Translations under genes and position numbers: made by a program | Assembly: GCA_029204225.1 (NCBI GenBank) | Contig: CM055095.1 | Location: forward strand, 33,295,732-33,359,731 | DNA length: 64,000 nucleotides | Origin: Diphasiastrum complanatum | Lineage: Eukaryota > Streptophyta > Lycopodiopsida > Lycopodiales > Lycopodiaceae | Direction: 5' to 3' | Notes under the pieces: generated by a model | What the model saw: the letters and a program-made list of their open reading frames with translations, nothing else | The model's database searches: none | Told to the model about the DNA's origin: nothing | Part shown: positions 50,377 through 62,353 of the stretch, in pieces | Layout: every line of letters begins with the position of its first letter | Numbering within the stretch: the stretch's first letter is position 1

Positions 50377-51167
50377 AAGTACAAGAGCATAAGCCATTGA
50401 TCTATTGCAAATCCATTTTTAGCAAGTTTTGGTGCTAAAAACTAGTATTAAGAGGGTAAGCTAGAATCTTGATTTTGGTGAGGAGATTTGATCCCAAACT
50501 TGATAGGGGTCCAAATCCATACTATCCACATGCGTGTGCACCTCTGAACCTGCATTTAATGCATGGTATTCATTTGATCCAAAAAAATTCAATTTGTGAG
50601 TTTTTTATGTAATTTTTGGTGCAAATCTTAGGATAAGCTACCAAGATTGAGTGCCATTGATTAGATTTGACATAGGTCATGAGATCTAATTAATCTAGGC
50701 TGAAATCAGATTCTCTAAACTTGTTTTACAGGTCTTGAAAGTACATCAAAAAGTGTGAGGGAGATTTAGTCATGTTATTGTCCAAAAATAGCCAAAATTG
50801 GCAAGATTTGATTGTAAGTAGATTTCACATCATCTTATCTTCATTCCAACTTTGTGAGAGGGTGTTAGAACTGAGATTATAAGTCCATTTGTTGGATTAG
50901 AAATCTAATTTGAGTGAAACACTACAAGAAAGAAACCTTAGTGAGTTTCTAGAGACAATCAAATCCATTTCTTGGCAAGATTTGTTTAAAAGTAGTTTTC
51001 AGTTCATCTTATCTTCATTCCAGATTTGTGAGAGAGTGATAGAACTGTGATTATAAGTCCATTTGTTGGATTAGAAATCCAATTTGAGTGAAACGCTACA
51101 AGTGGGAGACCTTTGTGAGTTTTAAGTCAATCAAATCTATTTCTTGTTTGTAGAAGTCACTAGTAAG
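50377..51167 (+). other. Element E leader with internal duplication
   Basis: Untranslated leader. A 174-bp unit at 50800-50973 is repeated in tandem at 50974-51147 with scattered changes and ends just before the gag ATG. Confidence 0.75.
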
Positions 51168-52030
51168 ATGGGATCCGCTGGAGCATACCTTCTAGAAGCT
51201 AGTGAGAGATTGAATTCTACAAATTATGTTATTTGGAAGGTTAGGATGGAGTCACTCTTAGTGCTCAAAGACCTTTATGAGTTCTTGATTGAAGATGAAG
51301 ATGAACTTCTAGGTGCACAGGAGTTAGCTAGATACAAGAAGAGATCTAGGCTTGCACTTCATTGTGTGAGGATGAATGTGAGCAATGATTTGTTGAGAGA
51401 AGTATTAGCATGTACTAGTGCTAAAGAGGCTTGGGAGTCTTTAAAATCAATCTATGAATCTAGTAACACTTCTCATGTTTAGAAATCATATTTTGCAAAG
51501 CATGAAAAGAAGTGAGGAGAGTGCACAGGATTATGTACTCAGAATCAAGTCTCTAAATAGGGAGTTGGCTTCCATTGGAGAGAAGATTCATGATGGAGAG
51601 CTTGTACAAATTGTTCTTAATGGCCTAGGAGATGACCTTACAAATTTGGTCCAAAGTTTTGTCATCCAAGACACTTTGCCAACTATAGAAAAACTTCACA
51701 GTGTATTAGTGGCTGAAGAGTGTAGGATGATCCATGCAAGATCTAGGATGAGGTCCTTGTCTTTGCAAGATGGTAATAAGAAAGCCAATTTCTCATTCAA
51801 GGGCAAAAAGAAGACCAATGGAAAGAAGAAGCATCCAAAGGAGGCCAAAGAAGATGATGATGCATCAAGCTCAAAGGACAAGTCAAAGCATAAATACTTC
51901 TTTTGTGAAAAGAAGGGACATTATGCATCTGAATGCTACATGAGGCTAAGAGCACAATTGGAGGAGGACAAACAAGGAAACCCTGCAAAGGAGGAGGAGG
52001 AGGATGAAGTAGATCTATTCTTGATGGCAT
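51168..52030 (+). pseudogene. Element E gag, frameshifted
   Basis: Starts with ATG at 51168 (MGSAGAYLLEASERLNSTNY). It has UBN2-type gag (VIWKVRMESLLVLKD, KEAWESLKSIYESSNT), with a frameshift near 51475, then continues (QDYVLRIKSLNRELASIGE). It has a Lys-rich stretch and a zinc knuckle in which the first Cys is replaced (YFFCEKKGHYASEC). Gag packages the RNA in the cytoplasmic particle; the lost Cys should weaken this. Confidence 0.85.
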
Positions 52031-52570
52031 CTACATCCTCACCAACAAGCAATAGCAATTCAAGGGACAATTGGTGGATCGACAGTGGGGCTAGCTCCCA
52101 CATGTCTTGTGAAAAGAACTCTTTCTCAACCACACTCTCTCAATGCTGCTAAAAAGTTTGTCTTTACTGCAAATGATGAAGAGTGCAGGATAGATGGTGT
52201 TGGCACCATCTCTTTGTGTCTAGAATCCTCAAAATACATGGATCTAGAAAATGTCCTTTATGCACCATCAATCTCCAAGAATATGCTTAGTGTTGGTCTA
52301 ATCTTAGAAAGTGGTTTGGATGTCCACTTTAAGCATGGTGTTTGCTTCATCCTGAAGAATGATGTTTGCATTGCAAAGGGATTTAAACATGGAAGATTGT
52401 TTAAGTTGGAAGCTAGTGTTGCTTTTGAAAGAATGAGCTTGGCAAAGGAGGAGATCACTCAAGAGGAGATCTTGGCAAAGTGCGATCTTGCTTGCATTGA
52501 GGTTTGGCATCAAAAGGAGGATTTAAAAAGTGTCATTAATAAATGGCCAAAAATAAAAGCCTTTGGATAA
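52031..52570 (+). pseudogene. Element E protease, frameshifted
   Basis: WWIDSGASSHMS gives the copia protease active site. A frameshift near 52125 moves the rest to the frame with FVFTANDEECRIDGVGTISL and KNMLSVGLILESGLDVHF. The end (IEVWHQKEDLKSVINKW) is a decayed start of the pre-integrase zinc finger region. Confidence 0.82.
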
Positions 52571-53630
52571 CACGCAAAAAACGCACAAGAAGAAGGAATT
52601 CCTAGCATAAATGGGTAGGCAATTCCATCCAGATCTTGAGGATCAGCCTCAAAGCATGAGAGTTACAAGTGAGTCCTCAATGACAATGGCCGAGTCATCA
52701 AATTGCATGCAAATTGTTCATTCAAGTGTGCATCTTGCAAGGGTGGTGAGCATTGGAGAGTCTACTTACTATCTTTGAATACTTTCTGGAAAGTAGTAGT
52801 AGACATGAGGTGACTTGTTTCTTACCTTTAAGATTCATGGTGTTTACTACTTTGTATGACAAGACAATGAAATGAGATGCTTTGAAATATGCATTTGTTG
52901 TTAATAAAGCAATTTCATTGGATAACTATTTTTGTAATAGTTTGAATAGATTCATAAAAGATGAAACATCGTTTGTATTGGAAATCTTTGGATCCACATG
53001 CTCTGTGCATGATCATTCCAATGTAAGGACCAAAGATTATCCTATTTCAATGATAGGAATAATGGTAGTGTTTTGCTCTTCAAGTATAGATTGTAGAATC
53101 TACTTGTTTTCCACCAAAGAAGTTGTCAATGGTGGAAATGTGATCTTTCAAAAAGATTTGTAAATTTGAAGAAGCAACTCTGGATCAACACTTTATTCAG
53201 TTCATTGATGGTTTGGAGTCAAGTCAAGTGGAGGAACAAGCTCAAGACCCGAGAACTCCAAGAAGAATCTTGAGTATCAAGATGGAGCCATCTAGGCTCA
53301 ATCATATGGATCAAGTAAGGCAAACTGTATTTGGCAACACTGTGTATGCACTTAATAGTTTAATTGATGCATCTTCAAGTGCACAAAATGCCTTGGAATC
53401 CATGTCTTGGCATGATGTATACTTTTTGAAGTGTGCTACATGTATATAGACACATTTGTGGAACATCTTGTAAGGGATCCTCTAAGAGGTGGTGAAAGAT
53501 CCTTCATGGACATCATTCTCTATTGGAGTCTCAAAAGTTCCTTGTTTGTAGCTGGATTTTTTAGACACTTTTAAAAGCTGTCATTCATCTATCAAGAGAG
53601 TTGTAAATAGATCAAACTAAATTTGAGGAG
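52571..53630 (+). pseudogene. Element E decayed integrase/RT-border region
   Basis: RTKDYPISMIGIMVVFCSSS and IYLFSTKEVVNGGNVIFQKD (about 53020-53160) match the integrase hinge. SSAQNALESMSWHD near 53380-53415 resembles the start of the copia RT region. The RT, RNase H and integrase core motifs are missing. A GAGGAG polypurine tract (53625-53630) precedes the 3' LTR. Confidence 0.6.
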
Positions 53631-54331
53631 TGTGAAGAATTGCCAAAAATTGGCAAATCTAGCTTGATAAAAAACCATGTAAAACTTTGTAAATATTGTG
53701 TATAAATGGGTTCCACACATGGAAGGCCAAGATGCCACGTGGAAGCCCACTCCTAATGTAAATTAGTTCAAGTCAAGAGAGTTGGTCATGTCTATTTGGT
53801 CGTCATCTCTACTTTATAGGACTTACACCTAAGTTTAAGGTGAAAATTTGACCAACTAGCTACCTACCAAGCATAACTCTAGGATCTAGGCTAGGGTTTC
53901 ATTTTAGGTCAAGAAGAGTGAGTTAAATTCCTTATTACATGCCGAAAATTCACCTAATTTCAAGGAGGAAGTCGAATTTGCTATGTATTCCAAGCTCCCA
54001 TAGTGAGAAGATAGAAAATTTTTGGAGCTCATTGGCATTCTCAAGCTAGTTCACTATGTACATTGAGTTTTTGTGATCCAAATGAAACCAAATCAATTTC
54101 TACTTATTTCTCAAGTTGAAGACCATACTACAGCCTGTAGTACACACGTGTGGGCTTGGATTTCAATGTTTATTAATGCTTTTGATTGTTAATGCTTGTT
54201 GTTTGTCAAATTGCCAATCTAGATCAACTTTTTTGTGTCTAGTTTTTTGATAGATTGTTAAGCAAGCATCCAATCACTCTTGTGGATCTTTTGTAGATCC
54301 ATTTATGGTCCTAAAGTATAGTACTTTCACA
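53631..54331 (+). repeat. Element E 3' LTR
   Basis: TGTGAAGAATTGCC at 53631 to ACTTTCACA at 54331; 701 bp, colinear with the 5' LTR. Confidence 0.92.
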
Positions 54332-54373
54332 ATCAAAGTATATTTGGATCTTCATCACCCATTTTTTGTATTT

Positions 54374-54377
<4 letters not shown>

Positions 54378-54454
<77 letters not shown>
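54378..54454. repeat. (TC)n-(CA)n compound microsatellite
   Basis: About 27 TC units followed by about 12 CA units, 46 bp outside the right end of element E. Confidence 0.96.
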
Positions 54455-56600
54455 ACCCTCATTTTCCCTTTCTCTTTTCCCATGCTACATCTCTCTCAAT
54501 CTCACTACATCTTTCAAGCCATCGTTTGGTATCAAATCTCCAAGTAAAATAGTCTAGAGATTGATTTTTTTTTTAATGTTTTGAGAATCCCCAATATTCT
54601 ACTTTTGAGTAAACCATTTTTTGTTTTATATGTCGTACACCCACTTTGTATGTCGTAGCTTACTTAATCAATTTTGTATTATATAAGTGTACTATAAATA
54701 ATGTCATTGCCCATAATGAAGACTTATATGTCAATAGTATTATATGTCATCACAATTGCTCTTTTATCAAAGATAAATTATTTGGTCATTAAAGATTATT
54801 TGTGGCAAGTCATGAAGTAACACCAAGTTTTGCATTATCAAATGAAGTGTATACAAAATTATATGATTTAGTTTCATTTTGTTTATGATAGGTTGGCATT
54901 AGAGGCGTTCTAATCCCAAAAAGACCCTTTGTAAAGATTTTTTTTATATTTTTTCTCAAATTTTTCTTACACATGGACCAATCAAAACACTCAAATTTGA
55001 AATCTACGTAATGTAACTTTTTGAGTCTAAATTTTGATTCCATACTAAAAATGGCATAACTTTTTAGTGGTAAGTCCGAATTTAGCAGAGTTTGGTGCAT
55101 TAGAAGGCGCTCAACAAGGGCTTTCAATGATATGTTACATGCATACTTTTGAGCTATGATTAAAAAGTTATGGCAAGTCAAAAGTATTAGTGCTATAATA
55201 TTCTAATAATAAAAAAGACATCTTGCACGAATTCTTAAAGGGTCTTTTTGGAACTCAAAACTCCTCTAATGTGCATTATCAATCCACAAAATTCCAAGAT
55301 TGCATTAACAACCACAATATTGAAACTTTGTAAGAAAAAATAATAATCTTCAATTTTTTATTTTTTTAAAGCTATGTGCACAATGCACTCAATTTCAATT
55401 GTCAGAACATGCCTAATCAAATTGACACTTCTATAAATCCACCTACATTTATTGATGCACAAATTGAGAAGATCTATTCTTCACTGCTAGAATTTTATCA
55501 CTGTCCCGATTCTTTTCACAATCACAATGTTTTTTCAAAATATTTTGATTTTTTATAGCAATGTGTGCAATGCACTCAATTTCATTGTATAGTATCTTGC
55601 ACAAGTTGTTGGAACATGCCTAATCAAGTTGACACTTCTACAGCTCTACCTACATTCCTTGATGCAATAAATGGAAAATTGAGAAGATCAATTCTTCACT
55701 ACTAGAATTTTATCTACTGCCCCATTTCTTTTCACAATCACAATGTGTTTGCCTTTTTCAATATCTAGTCTATATTTTCCAAACTTTTGTGAAAAATGGT
55801 GCATCTTGGTTCATTAATCACTCACTAAGATCTATCAAGCATTGGAGGTTTAATGGAATCTATGAGATACAGCCTCAAATTTTCACTACAATTTCACTAG
55901 TGTTGTTAAATTGGCAATTTCTCCTTAATATTATATGATCACAATGCAAGATGCATTCATTACAGGCTGAAGCCTATGTGGAATAAAAAATCAACTTAAT
56001 AGCATTTTACTCGAGCAAAGTCAATCATAAATAGATGCTTCTACTCAATCTTGAAAGACATTTTCAATAATTAGCTCAAAATTGCATCTCAAAAACTATA
56101 TATAGAATTGAGTCTCATCAAAGTGATAATGAATGAGCTTGGATATGAGTATTAGAATATTCCCTCATTATTTCTTGATCTAAATCTAGCATCTAAACTG
56201 CCAATCAAGAAATCTTCACTTGAACTTTTGATGATGGAAGTGACTTATGTGAATTGCCTCTAAATTTTTCAAAATTGGCCTATAAAATAGGAGCTCGATT
56301 TTGGAGCTCAATTACACACATGTGAATAGCTTAAAATCACTTTCAAATCATCACCTAACTATGTACAAAGGTGTCAGCCAACCATAATGGACGGCATGTG
56401 GCACATGCCATGACATCTAGCTAGATATTAGTTATTATCATGCTCCTCCTTAAAGAATGGTTAGGTTTTTAGCATAGAGTGACTAGTAACTCCAACTGTT
56501 GATCTAAACTTGTATAGGCTGGCAAGAATCAAAATTGCATTTCGATATTCATCAGTATTTGGGACATGAACCATTGTTAGATCCTCTCCTCTATAGATTA
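54455..56600. other. No gene; one diverged duplication
   Basis: AT-rich. A segment of about 165-195 bp (containing GTGCAATGCACTCAATTTCA-like and AACATGCCTAATCAA parts) at 55372-55535 recurs at 55558-55755. Confidence 0.5.
55372..55755. repeat. Diverged direct duplication, about 186-bp period
   Basis: Landmarks in the same order in both halves: ATGCACTCAATTTCA, ACATGCCTAATCAA, TTGACACTTCTA, GAGAAGAT, TTCTTCACT, TAGAATTTTATC and CTTTTCACAATCACAATGT. The second copy has a 30-bp insertion. Confidence 0.85.
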
Positions 56601-57174
56601 ACTCATAATATAGCATGAAAAAAAAAGACCATGACATTCTCTCATGGATATTTAGTAGAACATCATATCATGTCATCATCAAAAGTCACATGGAGGGAGT
56701 TCCCGGTAGTGTTCAATCAAAGAATGATATTTGGTGGTTGGCAGCTTTTCAAGTATAGTTGCTCTATTGCAGTTTCTATATGGATAATCATTTCTATGTT
56801 GATATTATGATACAACAATATTTCGTCTCTCTTCTAGGTGTAAAAGAAGACCATGACGTTCTCTCATGGATAATTAGTAGAACATCATATCCTGCCATCA
56901 TCAAAAGTCACATGGAGGGAGTTCCACTTAGTGCTCCATGCATTGACAGTTTCAACATAGAGTGGCATTTGGCAGGAGACCTAAAAATGTTAAAGTGCAT
57001 GGACAACGTTTCTCATGGAGCTAATTCAAAGCACCATTGTCTATACTACATGAAGACAACAAAAGACATGACAAGGAGTACAAGAATATCAAGAGATCGA
57101 AAATATCCAAATTGGAAATCTGTACTGCCGATTCCTATTTCTAATGTTCATATTTGTACATTGCATGCAAAGGT
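56600..57174 (+). pseudogene. Unclassified transposase-like pseudogene, copy 2, cut by element G
   Basis: Same family as 17790-20233. A first exon-like piece near 56710 (VFNQRMIFGGW) and, after CTCTTCTAG at 56837, the frame 56838-57174: KEDHDVLSWIISRTSYPAII, FNIEWHLAGDLKMLKCM, SHGANSKHHCLYY and NVHICTLHAK. The second Cys of the CxxC pair is lost here (CLYY). A 75-bp part of the exon is duplicated upstream (56627-56702; 222-bp period). The coding sequence is cut at CTLHAK by the left LTR of element G. Confidence 0.55.
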
Positions 57175-57878
57175 TGTGAAAAATTAGCAAAATCTGGCTT
57201 GGCTATTTTGTATTTTCTTGTTTATGAGTAAATCTCGCACGTGTGGAGCATGTTCCCACATGTGGAAAAAAGTCCAAAATAGCTTAGTCATGTTGAGTTA
57301 GGGGCACATAAAATTTAGAGACATCTATCCAATTGTAAGTAGGTGATTTGCCATTTTTGGCATTCGAGGCAAAATAGGCAAGTACACATGGCAAGTTATG
57401 ATTAGGCCAAAAGTAAAAAGTGATGTAGCTCGAATTAGGTTAGGCTACTTACATTTGTCATGATTAAATTTGGTGAGTGACACATCTCCATGTCTTGTCA
57501 TGAGAGCTAGTGACCAATCAAAAACCTAGAATCTCTCAAAATGGTCCAATCAAGATTAAGGCCTCATATGTCACTCAACCAATAGGATTTTGAGGGAAAG
57601 AAGGGGTCCAATCATCTTACACTCCCCTCTACCTCGAGTAGCTACATATAGGAGATCAATCCACTTGTATTGTAAGTTTTTGCAATTATGAGAATTTACA
57701 CTATTTTGGTCAATCTTGAGTTTCTCTCTCTAGCCGAGTTTTCTCACTTGGATTCTCTCTGCATTTCCACACTTAGTTTTTAGTTGTACAAGTCTTCGCA
57801 CATGTGAATATACTTGTCTTGATGATTTATACATGGTAGAAAGTGTCCTTGCCTTAGTATACCCTTTGAGAATCCACT

Positions 57879-57881
<3 letters not shown>

Positions 57882-57959
<78 letters not shown>
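57882..57959. repeat. (GA)n microsatellite in the element G leader
   Basis: About 39 GA dinucleotides, about 40 bp before the gag ATG, in the same position as in element D. Confidence 0.97.
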
Positions 57960-57963
<4 letters not shown>

Positions 57964-58001
57964 AACCTTTTGATCCATTGCAAGATAGTTTCTCAAAAAA
58001 G

Positions 58002-58397
58002 ATGACTTCTTTAGATTCCATTTTGTTGGAGCATGGTGAGATATTAAACACCTCCAATTATGCCATTTGGAACGTGAGGATGGACTCCATTTTGGTGCTC
58101 CAAAATGTGATGGAGATTGTGCTAAGACTTGAGGAGGAGTCTCAAGTGCTCCAAGAGGTCCAAAAGTACAAGAAGAGGGCAAGGAAGGCCTTACATATCA
58201 TCAAAATAAATATTTCCAATGATGTGTTGTGGGAGATTGGCTCATGCACCTCATCCAAGGAGGCTTATGACACATTGAAATTCATCTATGAAAAGAACAC
58301 ATTGAAGGATGATGGAGAGGTCAAAGCTTATTTCAAGAAGGACAAGCCAAGAGCAACATCAACATTTCAAGAAGGACAAGTCAAAGGAGGAGATTGA
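58002..58397 (+). pseudogene. Element G gag, internally deleted
   Basis: ATG at 58002 (MTSLDSILLEHGEILNTSNY). The frame stays open to 58397 but jumps from KEAYDTLKFIYEK directly to LKDDGEVKAYFKKDKP, so the middle of gag is deleted without losing the frame. It ends before any zinc knuckle. Confidence 0.82.
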
Positions 58398-58514
58398 TGA
58401 GGAGTTGTTACAACTCCCTAAGGTCTCCAACTTCCTTGAAGGTTCCGCACACCCCGTACTAGTGACAACGCATCGTGTCTGCCCATCCATAGGGTCACAA
58501 CCGACCCACCCCCA

Positions 58515-59251
58515 TGTTGATTTTCACACGTGTGGACTGTCCACTACATGTACTTGTGATCTCCTAAGGTGTGTAGATGCACCAAGATCAAGACTAGATT
58601 GAGATTCAAGATCAATCTTGAATCCTATGGCAAAAACCCACTACTACATGCATTCAATCACTTCCAACTCTCACTCACACGTGTGGGAAGTATTCAAAAA
58701 ATAATCTAAGTAAAAACAAGCTGCTCTCCTTGGGTAGAGAGAGAAAATGCATCAAGAGCTCTCGAGTAGAGAGAGAAAGCTAGAAATCCAAAAACTCACA
58801 AAATCCATGAAATCACCAAATCAATTGATTTCAAAATGAGGAGTACAATGATACTAGTAGGTCCACGAGCTACCACTATGCTTAACTATGATTGGACCAC
58901 ATTTTGTCACCTCTTGATCCTATTGGATCATTGATCTATGCACCTCTTAATTCTATTGGACTATATTCAAGCACACCTCAATTTCCTATTGGACCTCACA
59001 AGGTTCCACCTCTATATCCTATTGGACCTCTTGGAATTCATCAAACAAAAACTTTACACTTGTCTACACTCTAATTAGCAAGTGTTTAGTCTCTTACTCT
59101 ATTTTGGCTCAATAGTGGCATTACAAGTGGAAATGCATAATTTGCCATCTATGCCAAATTTATTCCTATCAACATCCTACACCTAGATGCTTGATGTAAA
59201 AAACATAAGACCCCTATATCTAACATAGATAATCTTTTTCAATTCTTCACA
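58515..59251 (-). repeat. Element C 3' LTR
   Basis: TGTTGATTTTCACACG at 58515 to AATTCTTCACA at 59251. It is related to the LTR of A along its length. CACACGTGTG occurs at 58525-58534 and 58676-58685, with two GTAGAGAGAGAAA boxes near 58735 and 58768. The polypurine tract AGGAGGAG (minus) abuts at 59252-59260. Confidence 0.9.
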
Positions 59252-59269
59252 CTCCTCCTAAAAAATTAT

Positions 59270-60967
59270 CTATGAAGATTTGAGCATTGATCTTGATATA
59301 ACTCCAAGATTAGATCTATGCTTGATGAAAGCACTTTTGCTCAAAGGCTTGGTGAGTAGATCGGCAATACAAGAGGACGAGTTGACATGCTCCAAAGAGA
59401 TTTCTCTTCCAATAAGCTTTTCTCTCACAAAATGGTGTGCCACTTCTATGTGCTTGCTTCTTGCATGAAATATGGGACTATTGGCAAGAGCTTGGGCCGA
59501 GATGTTATCACACTTGATCATTGGTAGATCATCCTCTTTGATGCACTTTAGTTCCATTAATAACCTCTTGATCCAAAGCACTTCTTTGGTAGTTGTAGTG
59601 AGTGCTTTGTACTCGGCCTCACATGAAGAGAGAGATATAGTATCTTGCTTTTTAGAAAGCCAAGATATTAGATTGCCTCCAAGAAAGATAGTGTATGCAC
59701 TAATAGACTTTCGATCCATTTTGTCACTTGCAAAGTCCGAATCCGAGTAGCTAATAATGGATAGATCTTCACTTTTATAGAGTAGACCATAATCACAAGA
59801 TGAAGATACATATCTTAAAATTCTCTTGGCCATCTTCCAATGATGGATCTTAGGTTCTTGCATAAATTGACTCAATTTGTGCACACAAAAACTAAGATCG
59901 GGCCTAGTAATGGTAAGCCAAATCAAGGAGCTTACAAGACTCCTAAAAAGTGTGATGTCCTCAAAGGATCTTTCATCACCTTTATTAGGATCTTTTACAA
60001 TTTGCTTCATTGGAGTATCTATGCTCTTAGAATTTTCCATATGAAATTTTTTCAACATAGAGTGAGCATATCTAGATTGGCATATAAAGACATGATTTTC
60101 ATAAAAATCAATTTCTAGGCCTAGGATGTAATGTACCTCTCCTAGATCTTGCATTTTAAACTCACATCCAAGTGCTAGCTTGGTTTCATCAACTAGCTTG
60201 ATACAACTTCCACAAAGAATAATGTCATCAACATAAATTAGAAGAATGACAATATTGCTATCAACAAACTTTAGATACATGGAAGGATCATAGTCACTAA
60301 GAGTAAATCCTAGTGAGATAAACAAAGAGTTAAGTCTTGAATACCATGATCTTGGTGCTTGCTTGAGTCCATAAAGACTTTTGAAGAGCAAGCACACTTT
60401 GGACTCATCCTTGATGAATCCTTGAGGTTGTTCCATATAGATCTCCTCCTCAAGATAACCATTTAGAAAAGCATTGGATACATCTAATTGGAACACCTTC
60501 CACTTGAAAAAACAAGCAAGAGAAATAAGAATTCTTATTGTCACCATCTTTGCAACGGGTGCAAAGGTCTCCTCATAATCAAGACCATGGATTTGAGCAA
60601 ATCCTTTGGCACATAATCTTGCTTTATGCTTGTTGATGGTGCCATCATGATTGAACTTGATCCGAAATACCCACTTGCAACCAATCACATGCTTGTTGGA
60701 AGGAGGATCCACAAGCTCCCAAGTATTGTTGGTGATCAATGAATCATACTCTTGCTTCATGGCATCATACCACTCCTTGGTATTGAGTGCCTCTTGTACA
60801 TTCTTTGGCTCTTCATGAGAGACATAAAAAACATAATTAGTGGAATCAAGATCCACTTGTTTGCCTTTGTCAACATATGAGAGCCTCTTAGGCTCGGATC
60901 TATCTCTCATGGATCTTCTTGGTGAAAAAATCCGAGGAGAGTCTTCTTCAAATCTTGACCCCATCAC
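59270..60967 (-). pseudogene. Element C reverse transcriptase and RNase H
   Basis: An intact 565-codon frame. Residues about 60-310 are copia RT (EWYDAMKQEYDSL, GCKWVFRIKFNHDG, GLDYEETFAPVAKM, QLDVSNAFLNGYL, SLYGLKQAPRSWY), with YVDD near residue 243. RNase H follows: TRPDLSFCVHKLSQF, SDSDFASD near 403, SSCEAEYKAL near 445, HARSKHIEVAHHFVRE, and the family end ADLLTKPL. The catalytic Asp and Glu residues are all visible. It is separated from integrase by a frameshift near 61020. Copies RNA to DNA in the particle; could have acted on A-like elements in trans. Confidence 0.9.
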
Positions 60968-61836
60968 ATCATGATTGTCTTCAAAATCAATAATTGATGA
61001 TGCATCATAGATTTCTTGATCTCGGCCTCTTCAAATGATGAGTGTTGATCTTCATGAAAGACAACATCTCTACTTTCAATAACTTGAGAAGTAGAGAGTA
61101 TAAAGACTCTATAGGCCTTCTTGGTGGATGAGTATCCAACCATGATCCCTTTGCATGCACTAGGATCTTCCTTCTTCCTTGTTTCCAAGGGAATATGGAC
61201 AAAGCATAAGCATCCAAAAACTCTAAGGTGATCAACCTTAGGCTTCTTCAAAAATAAGATTTCATATGGTGACTTTCCTCCAAGAGCTATATGTGGGAGC
61301 CTATTTCAAAGATAATTTGCACAATTAATGGCTTCTCCCCAAAAATCTTTGGGCAAAGATGCCTCAATTCTCATAGATTTTGCACATTCACATAGAGATC
61401 TATTCTTTCTCTCGGCCACTCCATTTTGAGATGGAGAGTAGGCACAAGAAAACTCTCTTTTAATGCCTTCAAGCTCACAAAAGTCTTGAAATTTATTGGA
61501 AATATATTCACCACCTCCATCACTTCTAAGAGCTTTGATCTTGAATGAGAATTGCTTCTCTACATAAGCTTTGAAAATAAGGAAATGATCAAACACCATA
61601 GATTTTGAAGTAAGAAGATATATCCAAGTGAATCTTGTGTAATCATCAATGAAAGTAACAAAACAAGTGGCTCCTCCCTTGCTTGTAGTTGATGAGAAAT
61701 GCACATCCGAGTGGATTAACTCCAAAGGATGCTTGCTTTTGATAGAAGATCTTGTAAATGGCTTTTTGTGAGATTTAGCAATAGCACAAAGCCTCACAAG
61801 GCTTGATCTTCTTGGAGAATGAATTTGGCAAGCCAA
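60964..61836 (-). pseudogene. Element C integrase
   Basis: Frame from 61836: PFTRSSIKSKHPLELIHSDV (first Asp), FIDDYTRFTWIYLL (second Asp), RSDGGGEYISN, and YSPSQNGVAERKNRSL with the third catalytic Glu. A TGA near 61307 interrupts it after INCANYL; the same frame then gives the C-terminal VDHLRVFGCLCF and IMVGYSSTKKAYRVF. The DDE core looks complete. The product inserts the DNA copy in the nucleus. Confidence 0.88.
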
Positions 61837-62353
61837 TAGATTTGGATTCTTTGATCATAGAGAGCATGGATTTGTAGTTGGGATGTCCCAACCTCCTATT
61901 CCATAATTCCTCCATAGAGAGCTTGTTCACAAGAGCAACATTACAAGAATTCACATACTCATTTGGATCTAGTTTATAGATGCCACCAAATCTAGATCCT
62001 AATGCAAGTATCTCATCATTCTTCTTGATAGTGCAAGTATCAACATTGAATTTTACATCAAGACCATTATCAAGCAATTGGCCAACACTAATAAGATTCT
62101 TGGTAAGCTTAGGTACATAAAGAACTCTAGAGAGAGAAAGAACTTTAGAGGATGCAAGCTTCAAGGGAATGTTCCCTATGCTTTCAATAGGACATTCAAA
62201 ATCATTTGCAGTGTATATTGATTTCTTCACTCCATCATAAGGTGCAATAGAAGAGAAAGAGTCCTTGGAGCTACACATATGTGAAGAGGCTCCACTATCA
62301 ATATACCATAGGCCGTCCTTCTTGAAAGGAGTAGATGAGAAACTAGAGACCAT
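61775..62353 (-). pseudogene. Element C protease and pre-integrase zinc finger
   Basis: LWYIDSGASSHMC is the protease active site. SLSRVLYVPKLTKNLISVGQ follows, then the pre-integrase part LWNRRLGHPNYKSML. The first His of the HHCC finger is Asn here. A single extra base near 61790 shifts the frame within the Cys pair. The frame is the same as that of gag upstream, as usual for copia. Confidence 0.88.

Larger units (their letters stand above)
49662..54331 (+). mobile_element. Copia element E, non-autonomous, with perfect target duplication
   Basis: LTRs 49662-50363 and 53631-54331 flank a plus-strand gag, protease and a decayed integrase C-terminal part. RT and RNase H catalytic motifs are absent. 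ATCAA directly flanks both ends (49657-49661 and 54332-54336). The LTRs differ by a few percent by eye. Its gag is a distinct relative of the A-D gag. Confidence 0.93.
57175..58514 (+). mobile_element. Copia element G, 5' fragment
   Basis: D-type LTR start (TGTGAAAAATTAGC at 57175). It loses about its last 60 bases near 57862 and is joined to the leader just before a (GA)n tract, followed by a shortened gag. The LTR end, primer site and most of the leader are deleted. The right side ends where the LTR of element C begins at 58515. Confidence 0.75.
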
